Source: Antarctobacter aquimaris
Lineage (GTDB): Bacteria > Pseudomonadota > Alphaproteobacteria > Rhodobacterales > Rhodobacteraceae
DNA: 64,000 bases
Reading direction: 5' to 3'
Assembly: GCF_900184945.1 (NCBI RefSeq)
Contig: NZ_FXYF01000007.1
Span: 1-64,000 of the forward strand
Under the pieces are notes generated by a model. The model was not told the origin of the DNA. It did not search any database and was given only the letters and a program-made list of their open reading frames with translations. Numbering within the stretch: position 1 is the first letter of the stretch; each line of letters opens with the position of its first letter. This document shows, piece by piece, positions 45,208-54,444 of the stretch. The translations under genes and the position numbers were made by a program.

Positions 45208-46116
45208 TCAGCCGTGGCCGAACAGCATCAGCACCAGCGGGATCGTCGCGACCGAGGCCATGGTCTGCGCCGTGACCAGCCCCGCCATGAAGGTGCCGTC
45301 GCCGCCCAGCTGCCGGGTCAGCACGTAGGCGGTGGGCGCGGTCGGGATGGACGAAAAGATCACCAGCACCAGCGCCTCGGTCCCGTCGAGGCCAAATGCC
45401 AGGCCGATCAGCGCTGCCAGGGCCGGCATGGCCAGCAGGCGCAGCCCACCGATGCCGGCCAGCGCCACGAGGTCCAGCCGCAGCGCGGCGGGCCGCAGCG
45501 CGGCCCCGACGCAGAGCAGGCCCAGCGGCAGGCTGCCCTGCGCCGCCAGTTCAAAGAATCGCGCGATGCCAAAGGGCAGGCCAACCCCGCTCAGCGCCAG
45601 CGCGATCCCCGCCACACAGGCCAGGATCAGCGGGTTCTTTGCCATGGTCCTCAGCAAGGCCAGGGGCGCGCGCCAGACGCTGGCCTCGGTCAGCGCCATG
45701 ATGGACAGAACGTTGACCAGCGGCACCGCGATGGCCAGCAGCACCGCCGCCCGTTCCATCCCGGCGCTGCCTGCCAGGCTGGTGGTGATGGCAAGGCCCA
45801 GGTAGGTGTTGAACCGGACCACGCCCTGCATCGTGGGGCCGAAACGCGCGGCGGGCACCGGGCGCAACTGGCGGACCAGCACCAGAACCGTCGCGGCAAT
45901 GGCGATGGTCACGACCGCCGCGCCGCCCAGCCGCAGGATCTGCGGATCGCGCACCGGCGCGTCGACCAGGCTGGACACCAGCAGCGCCGGGAACAGGATG
46001 AAATAATTGATCCGCTCAGCGGCGGGCCAAAAGCCCTGTTCGGGAAAGCCGCTGCGCGCCAGAACGAAGCCAAGGCAGATCAGCCCGAACAGCGGCCAGA
46101 TGGTGAAGATGAGCAA
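45208..46116 (-). CDS. AEC-family transporter (auxin efflux carrier-like)
   Basis: About 302 residues with ten hydrophobic segments. IWPLFGLICLGFVLARSGF at the N-terminus, FILFPALLVSSLV in helix 2, and GLPFGIARFFELAAQGSLPL with GLLCVGAALRP in the middle are AEC-family features. The substrate could be a dicarboxylate or other organic anion. The start is uncertain: TTG at 46116 (AGGGGCGG upstream) gives the usual family N-terminus; GTG at 46158 is in frame. It converges on the transporter debris with only six bases between. Confidence 0.82.
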   Translation of the reverse strand: MLIFTIWPLFGLICLGFVLARSGFPEQGFWPAAERINYFILFPALLVSSLVDAPVRDPQILRLGGAAVVTIAIAATVLVLVRQLRPVPAARFGPTMQGVVRFNTYLGLAITTSLAGSAGMERAAVLLAIAVPLVNVLSIMALTEASVWRAPLALLRTMAKNPLILACVAGIALALSGVGLPFGIARFFELAAQGSLPLGLLCVGAALRPAALRLDLVALAGIGGLRLLAMPALAALIGLAFGLDGTEALVLVIFSSIPTAPTAYVLTRQLGGDGTFMAGLVTAQTMASVATIPLVLMLFGHG

Positions 46117-46302
46117 ACCGTCCGCCCCTGCTTGTGTCCCCTGTCCCCGCTCTAGCACCGCCTGTGCCGCAAGTTCCAGTTGCCTTCTGCGCGGGTGGAA
46201 ATTTGCGGCCCGGCCGCCGCATCTTGCGTCTTGCGTCCTGTGTTTCGTGCTGCTAGGAAGCCGGACGTTCCGGGTACGAACAGACGTCCTTGCGGACGCC
46301 GT

Positions 46303-46379
46303 GCCGCCTTAGCTCAGTTGGTTAGAGCGCTAGATTGTGGATCTAGAGGTCCCCCGTTCAAGCCGGGGAGGCGGTACCA
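46303..46379 (+). tRNA. tRNA-His (anticodon GTG), CCA encoded
   Basis: A 77-base cloverleaf. The acceptor stem GCCGCCT pairs with AGGCGGT, the D arm is AGCTCAGTTGGTTAGAGC-like, and the anticodon stem CTAGA/TCTAG encloses TTGTGGA with anticodon GTG. The T arm CCCCG/CGGGG encloses TTCAAGC. CCA is encoded at 46377-46379. Pair 1:72 is G-U, the discriminator base is A, and there is no extra G-1. That is the derived alphaproteobacterial form of tRNA-His, which is charged by a HisRS adapted to it. Confidence 0.96.
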
Positions 46380-46418
46380 CCGGAACTTTCCCTGATCTAC
46401 GGACCACCGGCCCCCGCG

Positions 46419-47306
46419 TCACAGCGTGGCCACGTCGCCCCTGACATCGACAACCGTGACCCTGTGCAGCGCTGCGGCCTGCTTCAATCGGCGCAGCGCG
46501 TCCAGCGGCATGAACACCGCAGCGGTGGACAGCGCGTCGGCCAGGGTGGCGGCCTTGAAGCGGTCTGTCCGCGTCTCGATGCTGACGGTCGACCACAGCG
46601 GCGGACGCCCGTCCGGCGCCAGGATGTGCGCCGCAGCCCCCAGCCGCAGCGCGCCGGGGCTGGAGGTGGCGATGCAGAGATCGGTCAGCGTGCGGGTGCC
46701 GACCATGCCGTGGTCCGGGTCGACAAGGCCCAGCCGGAACGGCCCGCCGATCGCCGCCTGTTCGCCGATGTCGACCAGCGCCCGGTCAAAGCCCGCGGCC
46801 TGCAACTGTCTGCGGATCAGGTCGGTGGCGTAGCCCTGCGCGATGCCGTTCAGGGTCAGCGCCTGCTGCGGCCCAAGGCGGATCGTGCCGTCACTGTCCC
46901 GCCGGACGCGGTGCCAGCCGGCCTTTTGGCGCGCCACGTCCGCATCGCCGCCCTGGGCGAGCGCGCTCCAGAGCGGCTGTATGGTGGGATCGAACAGCCC
47001 GTCTGTCAGACGGTGCGCCGTGTCCACGAGGTCCAAGAGGGCGCGAAACGGCGCGCTGGGGCGCAGCTGGCCGGTCCGGTTCAGGACGGACAGGTCCGAG
47101 TCGGGCCGGTAGAGGCTGAACAGCCGCTCGATCCGGTCCAGCTCTGCGGGGATGCCCGCCAGGACGGCGTCGGTGTGGCCACGCGGACCCGACAGGGTGA
47201 CAGAGACGTCCGCCCCCAGCGCCACCCCCCGCCAGGTCGCGGCATGGGCCAGGCGCGGGGCGCAGGCAAAGGCGGCGGACAGGGTCAGAAAGCGGCGGCG
47301 GTTCAT
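46419..47306 (-). CDS. apbE: ApbE-type FMN transferase (Tat-exported)
   Basis: A 295-residue flavin transferase. The N-terminus MNRRRFLTLSAAFACAPRLA is a twin-arginine-type signal. GLFDPTIQPLWSAL, LTLNGIAQGYATDLI, ALVDIGEQAAIGG and the C-terminal ALSTAAVFMPLD with its metal and FMN residues define ApbE. It attaches FMN covalently to a Thr in partner flavoproteins. The start overlaps the stop of the NosR-like gene by four bases (ATGA), so that protein is the obvious substrate. Confidence 0.9.
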   Translation of the reverse strand: MNRRRFLTLSAAFACAPRLAHAATWRGVALGADVSVTLSGPRGHTDAVLAGIPAELDRIERLFSLYRPDSDLSVLNRTGQLRPSAPFRALLDLVDTAHRLTDGLFDPTIQPLWSALAQGGDADVARQKAGWHRVRRDSDGTIRLGPQQALTLNGIAQGYATDLIRRQLQAAGFDRALVDIGEQAAIGGPFRLGLVDPDHGMVGTRTLTDLCIATSSPGALRLGAAAHILAPDGRPPLWSTVSIETRTDRFKAATLADALSTAAVFMPLDALRRLKQAAALHRVTVVDVRGDVATL

Positions 47307-49408
47307 TCTGCGGGCACCGTGTTGGGATGGCCGGTGGCACGGGCCGGGCGGCGGTCTGTGCGGGCCTTTAGGATCAGCGGCACGCACTGGCGCGGGTCGT
47401 CGTGGATGGTCACGCAGTCAAGGCACTGGAAACATTCGTCGTACTGGATCGCCCCGGACTTGCGGATGGCGCCGTAATTGCACTTGACCGCGCAGAGCTG
47501 GCAGGGTGATCCGCACTCGGCCCGGCGCGGGATCCAGCGGCGCAGGCGCAGCAACCCGCCCAGCGCCATCAGCGCGCCCAGCGGGCAGAGGTAGCGGCAG
47601 AAGCCCTTGAACACGACCAACCCCAGCACCAGCCAGAGCGCGGCATAGGCGGTGTAGTACCAGTCGCGCCAGAAATAGGTGGTGATCGCGGTCTTGAAAG
47701 GTTCGATCTCGGCCGCCTTGTCCATGTGCTGCGGCGCGATCACCGTGACCGCCACCAGTCCGGCCAGCGCGAGGTACTTCGCCTTTTTCAGCCGCTGGTC
47801 CCAGCGCCGAGACGGCTCCCACCTTGGCAGGCGCATCAGGCGGCCCAGGTGGTGGGCGAACTCCTGCAAGGCACCAAAGGGGCAGAGCCAGCCGCAGAAC
47901 AGCCCGCGCCCCCAGAGGACAAAGCCCAGGATCGCCGCCCCCCAGACCAGCAGCGAGAAGGGGTCGTAGAGCAGGAAGGCGAGGCTGCCGCCACTCATCG
48001 CCTGAAGCGTGGCCAGCGGAGTGACGATGGACAGCTGCCCCTGACCCCACCAGCCGACAAGGCCCAGCACGGCGGCCAGCACGCCCAGCCGAACCGGGGT
48101 ATAGGCCCGCAGGCCCGCCAGCCGCGACTGCGCCAGCAGCAGGACCGGCAGCAGCACGGCGAGGAACCCGGCCAGCCCGATCAGGTCCGCCTGGCGGTTG
48201 CGGATCGCCTCTTCGGCCGGGGACAGGCGGCGCATCGGCTCGGGCCGCAGGAAAAAACGTTCGGGCGTGGCGTGCTCGGTGCTCAGCGTGACCGCGCCGA
48301 CCTGTGGGTGGAACACGCCGTGTTCGCGGATTGCCTGTACCGTCAGCGCCCACGGCGCGGCGGGGTCGAAGCCCAGCCGCCGGTCGGTGCGCAGGATCAT
48401 GGCAACCCCGCCGTGCAGCGCCTGCGGCACCGCCTCGGACAGTTCGACCAGCAGGTCGGCGTCGCGCAGCGCCACCGGAAAGCCGTTCTGCTCTGCGCCG
48501 ATCCAGTCCGGCGCGGTGTTGCGCACGAAATCCGGTGAGACGAGGCCATGCCGCGCGGTTTCGATCAGCAGGATCGGTTCGTCGAAGGTGGAGATCTCGT
48601 GGAAACGGTCCAGTTCCTTCAGCGTGTCGGGCGACAGCAGGGCGCGCGCGATGGAGCGCGGGCCGAGGTCGGCAATCCAGAGGTCGAGGTAGGGCGCATC
48701 GGGCGTGGCGCGCGCCTCGGGGTCGTCATCCTCCCACAGGGTGCCGGCGAACAGGGCGTCGACCTCGGCGTTGCTGACGGTCTTGCGCGCGATCAGTCCC
48801 TGGTCCAGCAGGTCCTGCCAGCCCAGGTCCTCGTCGATGTCGGGGTTGGGCCGGGCCGGCGGGCCGGAGGCGACGCCGCCCATCTTCTGCCGCGCGACCT
48901 GCAAGGCGGCGGCCAGGATCGATTCATGCGCAATGCGGACAGAGGCGGTCGCCTTGGTCACGCCTTGCAGGTAGACGAGCCCGGTGCCGTCCGAGGCGCC
49001 GCCATAGGGCGTGCCGACCACCAGGCTGTCCGAGATGGAATGCCCCCGGTACTGCTCCATGAAGGCGTGAAACGGCGCCTCGCCCAGCCCCGAGACAAAG
49101 ATCGGCTCGTTGTGGTTCAGCAGGCGCACGTCGAGAAAGCGGCCTTCGAGGTCCAGCACCACCAGCACATTGATTGGCGCGCCGGAAAAGCCGGGCAGGG
49201 CGGCCATGGGTTCGGTCTGGAAGGCGTAACCGGCGTGCGCTCCGCCTGCGTTGATGACCTCGTAAAGGCCGTCCTCGGTCAGCTTTTCGCCCAGCGACAT
49301 GGGGGCGGGAACCAGCCGCGCGAGTTCAGCCTCGGACACCGGCTCGGCCCATGCCCCTTGGGCCAGCATGAGCCAGGCCAGCACCGCAAGGATCAGCCGT
49401 CGCGCCAT
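47303..49408 (-). CDS. NosR/NirI-family membrane iron-sulfur flavoprotein
   Basis: A 701-residue protein. A signal peptide is followed by a periplasmic FMN-binding domain (about 95-185; VTKATASVRIAHES carries the S/T-G/K-A-T FMN-attachment motif), a further periplasmic region, then about five membrane helices with two polyferredoxin-like motifs (LFCGWLCPFGALQE and FCRYLCPLGALM). It ends in cytoplasmic [4Fe-4S] motifs (CGSPCQLCAVKC and CFQCLDC). NosR and NirI pass electrons to periplasmic copper enzymes. No nosZ or nir gene is in the window, so calling it NosR proper is not justified. Confidence 0.85.
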   Translation of the reverse strand: MARRLILAVLAWLMLAQGAWAEPVSEAELARLVPAPMSLGEKLTEDGLYEVINAGGAHAGYAFQTEPMAALPGFSGAPINVLVVLDLEGRFLDVRLLNHNEPIFVSGLGEAPFHAFMEQYRGHSISDSLVVGTPYGGASDGTGLVYLQGVTKATASVRIAHESILAAALQVARQKMGGVASGPPARPNPDIDEDLGWQDLLDQGLIARKTVSNAEVDALFAGTLWEDDDPEARATPDAPYLDLWIADLGPRSIARALLSPDTLKELDRFHEISTFDEPILLIETARHGLVSPDFVRNTAPDWIGAEQNGFPVALRDADLLVELSEAVPQALHGGVAMILRTDRRLGFDPAAPWALTVQAIREHGVFHPQVGAVTLSTEHATPERFFLRPEPMRRLSPAEEAIRNRQADLIGLAGFLAVLLPVLLLAQSRLAGLRAYTPVRLGVLAAVLGLVGWWGQGQLSIVTPLATLQAMSGGSLAFLLYDPFSLLVWGAAILGFVLWGRGLFCGWLCPFGALQEFAHHLGRLMRLPRWEPSRRWDQRLKKAKYLALAGLVAVTVIAPQHMDKAAEIEPFKTAITTYFWRDWYYTAYAALWLVLGLVVFKGFCRYLCPLGALMALGGLLRLRRWIPRRAECGSPCQLCAVKCNYGAIRKSGAIQYDECFQCLDCVTIHDDPRQCVPLILKARTDRRPARATGHPNTVPAE

Positions 49409-49492
49409 CCGTTTCCTCCCGGAGGCGAGACTAGCAGCGGGCAGGGCGCGCGAAATGCGACCTTGGTGCAGGCGGGGCGGGGCTTGCGCGGC

Positions 49493-49954
49493 TCAGCGGT
49501 CGGCCGACAGGTCGGCGATCACAAGGTCCAGCGTGTCGAGCAAGGCGGCGAGGCGATCCGCGCCCAGCCGCGCCTCGATCCCGGCGGCGATGCGGGCGCT
49601 GTCGTGGGCGGCATTGTGCAGCAGGCCAAGCCCAGCCTCGGTCAGGGTGACACGGCTGCGGCGGCGGTCGGCCGGGTCGCGGGTCTGCGCGATCAGCCCG
49701 CGCGCCTCCAGCGCCTTGAGGATACGCGTCAACGAAGGCGCCAATACGCAAGCCAAGCGCGCCAGCTGCGTGGCGTCGATCTCGTCCGCCTCGCGGATCA
49801 CCCGCAGCACGCGCCATTGCTGTTCGGTGACGTCGATGGCGCGCAACATCGGGCGATAATGCTCCATCACCGCCTCGCGCGCGCGCAAGAGCGCGATCGG
49901 CAGGGTGCGCTGCGTGGCGGACAGCGGGGTGTCGTTGTCCATGGGTTCGGTCAT
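49493..49954 (-). CDS. hpaR: MarR-family repressor HpaR
   Basis: A 153-residue MarR protein. PIALLRAREAVMEHYRPMLR and VTEQQWRVLRVI near the N-terminus are the phrases of the HpaR subgroup. The winged helix has LARLACVLAPSLTRILKALE and DPADRRRSRVTLTEAG. HpaR represses homoprotocatechuate genes and is released by pathway aromatics. It is divergent from hpaF across 62 bases with strong palindromes. AGGAG precedes the ATG at 49954; a second in-frame ATG at 49942 is possible. Confidence 0.9.
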   Translation of the reverse strand: MTEPMDNDTPLSATQRTLPIALLRAREAVMEHYRPMLRAIDVTEQQWRVLRVIREADEIDATQLARLACVLAPSLTRILKALEARGLIAQTRDPADRRRSRVTLTEAGLGLLHNAAHDSARIAAGIEARLGADRLAALLDTLDLVIADLSADR

Positions 49955-49966
49955 CAGAAGCTCCTG

Positions 49967-50004
49967 TTGACAGGCACTGTAATATTTAACAAGTTAACTG
50001 TCAA
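49967..50004. promoter_or_regulatory. Nested palindromes, probable HpaR operator
   Basis: An outer inverted repeat, TTGACAG at 49967-49973 and CTGTCAA at 49998-50004, encloses a perfect 12-base palindrome TTAACAAGTTAA at 49986-49997. This AT-rich block stands alone in GC-rich surroundings and fills the hpaR-hpaF gap. Each outer arm offers a TTGACA -35 for one direction, so a repressor bound at the centre could shut both promoters. Confidence 0.6.
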
Positions 50005-50016
50005 AGGGAGGGTCCG

Positions 50017-50402
50017 ATGCCACACCTGAGACTCGAGTATTCGCCGGGGCTGGAGGCGTTGACCGACATGTCCGCGCTCTGTGCTGCGCTGCATGGCGCG
50101 ATGCTGAAGACCGGGATCTTTCCGCTGTCGGGCATCCGGGTGCGCACGCACCGCTGCGCCGAGGTCTTTGTGGCCGACGGGCACGCCGCCAACCACTTTG
50201 TCGCGATGGAGCTGATCGTCGGCACGGGTCGCACAAGGGATGTGCTGGAACGGGCCGGGGCGCAGGTCTTTGCCGCCGCCAAGGCCGCGCTGGCGCCGCT
50301 GCTGGCACAGCCGCACCTGCTGCCGTCGCTGGAGATCCGCGAGATGGACGCCAACCTTGTCTGGCGCGCCAACAGCATCCGCCCGCGCCTGGGACCGGAC
50401 GC

Positions 50403-50406
<4 letters not shown>
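50017..50406 (+). CDS. hpaF: 5-carboxymethyl-2-hydroxymuconate delta-isomerase
   Basis: A 129-residue tautomerase-fold isomerase. Met is followed at once by Pro (MPHLRLEYSPGL), the catalytic N-terminal proline after Met removal. The fold continues with IRVRTHRCAEVFVADGHAAN and a C-terminal helix typical of CHMI. It isomerises 5-carboxymethyl-2-hydroxymuconate in homoprotocatechuate breakdown. Its stop overlaps hpaE (ATGA). Confidence 0.9.
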
Positions 50407-51908
<1,502 letters not shown>

Positions 51909-52049
51909 GATCGGGGCGGCGTGCCTTGGCAGGCGTCGCTGGGGTATTTGGACAGAGAAGAAGCAGGGGAGAGGCGCGATGTCCATGCGATACCGGGCTA
52001 TGCGGACCGGAGGTCCATGCGAGCCACTTACCTGCTCGGGAGGTCGCTG

Positions 52050-53030
52050 ATGCCGATCCCCGCGCCGACGCTGTATCCGCCGTTCAACATCGTGCGGCTG
52101 AGCCACGTGGACTATGCCGTCACCAATCTGTCCGCCGGCCGGGCCTTTTACGTCGACCTGCTGGGCTTGCAGGTCACCGGGGAAGAGGACGGCGCGCTGT
52201 ACCTGCGCGCGATGGAGGAGCGCGGCCATCACTGCATGGTGCTGCGGCAAGCCGATGTGCCCTCGGTCGCGGCGCTGTCCAACAAGCTCTACGCCGAGGA
52301 GGACCTGGACAAGGCCTGTGACTGGATCGTGTCCGAAGGCCACCCGGTGGCCTGGGTGATGCGGCCGCACCAGGGGCGGACGCTGCGCACGCAGGACTGT
52401 TTCGGCGCGCCGATGGAGTTCTATCACGACATGGACCGGCTGTCGCCGATCCACCAGCAATACCGGCTGTACCACGGGGTCAAGCCGCTGCGGATCGACC
52501 ATTTCAACTGTTTCGCGCCGGACGTCGACAAGGCGGTCGCCTTTTGCGGGCGGCTGGGCTTTCGCGTGACGGAATACACCGAGGATGAGACGACGGGGCA
52601 GCTCTGGGCGGCCTGGATGCACCGCAAGGGCGGCGTGCATGACGTGGCCTTTACCAATGGCACCGGTCCGCGCCTGCATCACACCGAAGTCAGGGAGTCG
52701 ACGCTGCTGAACATCATCGACTGGCTGGACCTGATGTCGACCACGGGCTACCTCACCCACATCGAGCGGGGGCCGGGGCGGCACGGGATTTCCAACGCCT
52801 TCATTCCAAACTTCCGCGAACTGGACGGACACCGGATCGAGATCTGCTGTTCGGACTACCAGACGGTGGACCCGGACCTGGAGCCAACCCGCCGGGATCT
52901 GACGAATCCGCAGCGCCAGACGCTGTGGGGCGCGCCGGTGCCGCGACCCTGGTTCGAGGAAGGCTCGGTCTTTGACGGGGTCGCGCCGGTGCCGGCGGTG
53001 CTGAAGGCGACGCCCATCGTGGCGCCATAG
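52050..53030 (+). CDS. hpaD: 3,4-dihydroxyphenylacetate 2,3-dioxygenase (VOC/type I extradiol)
   Basis: A 326-residue extradiol dioxygenase of the vicinal-oxygen-chelate type. The 2-His-1-Glu metal site is visible: His in RIDHFNCFAPD, His in RLHHTEVRE and Glu in HRIEICCSDY. It opens the ring of homoprotocatechuate. E. coli HpaD belongs instead to the unrelated LigB class, so this gene matches the Arthrobacter/Brevibacterium HPCD line. The ATG at 52050 has GGGAGG upstream; the 141-base gap after hpaE contains no gene. Confidence 0.9.
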   Translation: MPIPAPTLYPPFNIVRLSHVDYAVTNLSAGRAFYVDLLGLQVTGEEDGALYLRAMEERGHHCMVLRQADVPSVAALSNKLYAEEDLDKACDWIVSEGHPVAWVMRPHQGRTLRTQDCFGAPMEFYHDMDRLSPIHQQYRLYHGVKPLRIDHFNCFAPDVDKAVAFCGRLGFRVTEYTEDETTGQLWAAWMHRKGGVHDVAFTNGTGPRLHHTEVRESTLLNIIDWLDLMSTTGYLTHIERGPGRHGISNAFIPNFRELDGHRIEICCSDYQTVDPDLEPTRRDLTNPQRQTLWGAPVPRPWFEEGSVFDGVAPVPAVLKATPIVAP

Positions 53031-53040
53031 GGGGACGAGG

Positions 53041-54444
53041 ATGGACTGGGACGAATTCGCCCATTGGGGGCGGCACATCGCCGGTTGGGGCGCGGACTAT
53101 CACAAGGGGCTGCGCGACCGGCCGGTTCGGGCGCAGGTGCACCCCGGTCAGACCGCCGCGCAACTGCCCGCCGCGCCGCCCGAGACGGGCGAGGACATGG
53201 CCGCGATCCTGGCGGATTTCGAACGCATCGTGGTGCCGGGGCTGACCCATTGGCAGCACCCGCGCTTCTTTGCCTATTTCCCGGCCAATGCCGCGCCGCC
53301 TTCGATCCTGGCCGAGATGCTGGTCAGCACGCTGGCGACGCAGTGCATGCTGTGGCAGACCTCGCCGGCGGCGACCGAGATGGAAGAGGTCATGCTGGGT
53401 TGGCTGCGGCAGGCCATAGGGTTGCCGCAGGGCTTTGCCGGGGTGATCCAGGACTCGGCCTCCTCGGCGACGCTGGCGGCGGTGCTGGTGATGCGCGAAC
53501 GCGCGCTGGGCTGGCAGGGCAACGTCACTGGCCTGTCCGGGCAGCCGGCGGTGCGGATCTATTGTTCGGAGCAGGTGCATACCTCGATCGACCGGGCGAT
53601 CTGGGTGTCGGGCGTCGGGCAGGACAACCTGGTGCGCATCCCGCCGGTGCCGGGCGATCCGCTGCGGCCGATGGACGAGGGCGCGTTGCGCGCGGCCATC
53701 GCGGCGGACCGGGCGGCGGGGCACCTGCCCGCCGGGATCATCGCCGCGACCGGGGGCACCGGCATGGGCGCCTGCGACCGCATCGGCGCCTTGACCGAGG
53801 TGGCGCGGGACGAGGGGCTGTACCTGCATGTCGACGCCGCCTGGGCGGGGGCGGCGATGATATGCCCGGAGTTCCGGGCGCTGTGGGAGGGGGTCGAACA
53901 GGCGGATTCCGTCGTCTTCAACCCGCACAAGTGGCTGGGCGCGCAGTTCGACTGTTCGGCGCATTTCATCCGCGACCCGGACGCGCTGCGCCAGACGCTG
54001 GCGATCCGGCCGGAGTACCTCAAGACGCTGGGCGAGAAAGAGGTCACCGACTTCAGCGAATGGTCGATCCCGCTGGGCCGCCGCTTTCGCGCACTCAAGC
54101 TGTGGTTCCTGATCCGGTCCTACGGGCTGGAGGGATTGCGGGCGGTGATCCGCAACCACGTGAGCTGGGCGCAGGGGCTTGCGGCGCGGCTGGCGGCGGA
54201 GCCGGGGTTCGAGATCGTCACGCCGCCTGTGCTGTCGCTGTTCACCTTCCGCCATCGGGGCGATGATGCCCATAACCTTGCGTTGGTCGAGGCGATCAAT
54301 GCCGACGGGCGGATCTACCTGACCCAGACAAAGGTGGACGGGCAGGTGGCGATCCGCTTCCAGGCCGGGGCCTTTGGCGCGACAAAGGCGGATGTGGACA
54401 TGGCCTTTGACGTCATCACCGAACTGGCGGGGGCGCGGGCGTGA
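53041..54444 (+). CDS. Aromatic-L-amino-acid decarboxylase-like PLP enzyme
   Basis: A 467-residue group II decarboxylase, close in length and motifs to DOPA decarboxylase. PRFFAYFPANAAPPSILAEM begins the conserved core, CSEQVHTSIDRAIWVSG stacks on the cofactor, LHVDAAWAGAAM holds the PLP-binding Asp, and FNPHKWLGAQFDCS contains the Schiff-base Lys. It would decarboxylate DOPA, tyrosine, tryptophan or phenylalanine. It lies ten bases after hpaD and overlaps hpaG, so it is an integral part of the operon, which is unusual. It links an aromatic amino acid to the pathway through an amine and arylacetate. Confidence 0.85.
   Translation: MDWDEFAHWGRHIAGWGADYHKGLRDRPVRAQVHPGQTAAQLPAAPPETGEDMAAILADFERIVVPGLTHWQHPRFFAYFPANAAPPSILAEMLVSTLATQCMLWQTSPAATEMEEVMLGWLRQAIGLPQGFAGVIQDSASSATLAAVLVMRERALGWQGNVTGLSGQPAVRIYCSEQVHTSIDRAIWVSGVGQDNLVRIPPVPGDPLRPMDEGALRAAIAADRAAGHLPAGIIAATGGTGMGACDRIGALTEVARDEGLYLHVDAAWAGAAMICPEFRALWEGVEQADSVVFNPHKWLGAQFDCSAHFIRDPDALRQTLAIRPEYLKTLGEKEVTDFSEWSIPLGRRFRALKLWFLIRSYGLEGLRAVIRNHVSWAQGLAARLAAEPGFEIVTPPVLSLFTFRHRGDDAHNLALVEAINADGRIYLTQTKVDGQVAIRFQAGAFGATKADVDMAFDVITELAGARA

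Noticed and set aside
47303-49408. Taking the NosR-like protein as evidence of nitrous oxide reduction
   Set aside because: No nosZ, nosD, nosF or nosY is present and NirI/NosR paralogues occur in non-denitrifiers.
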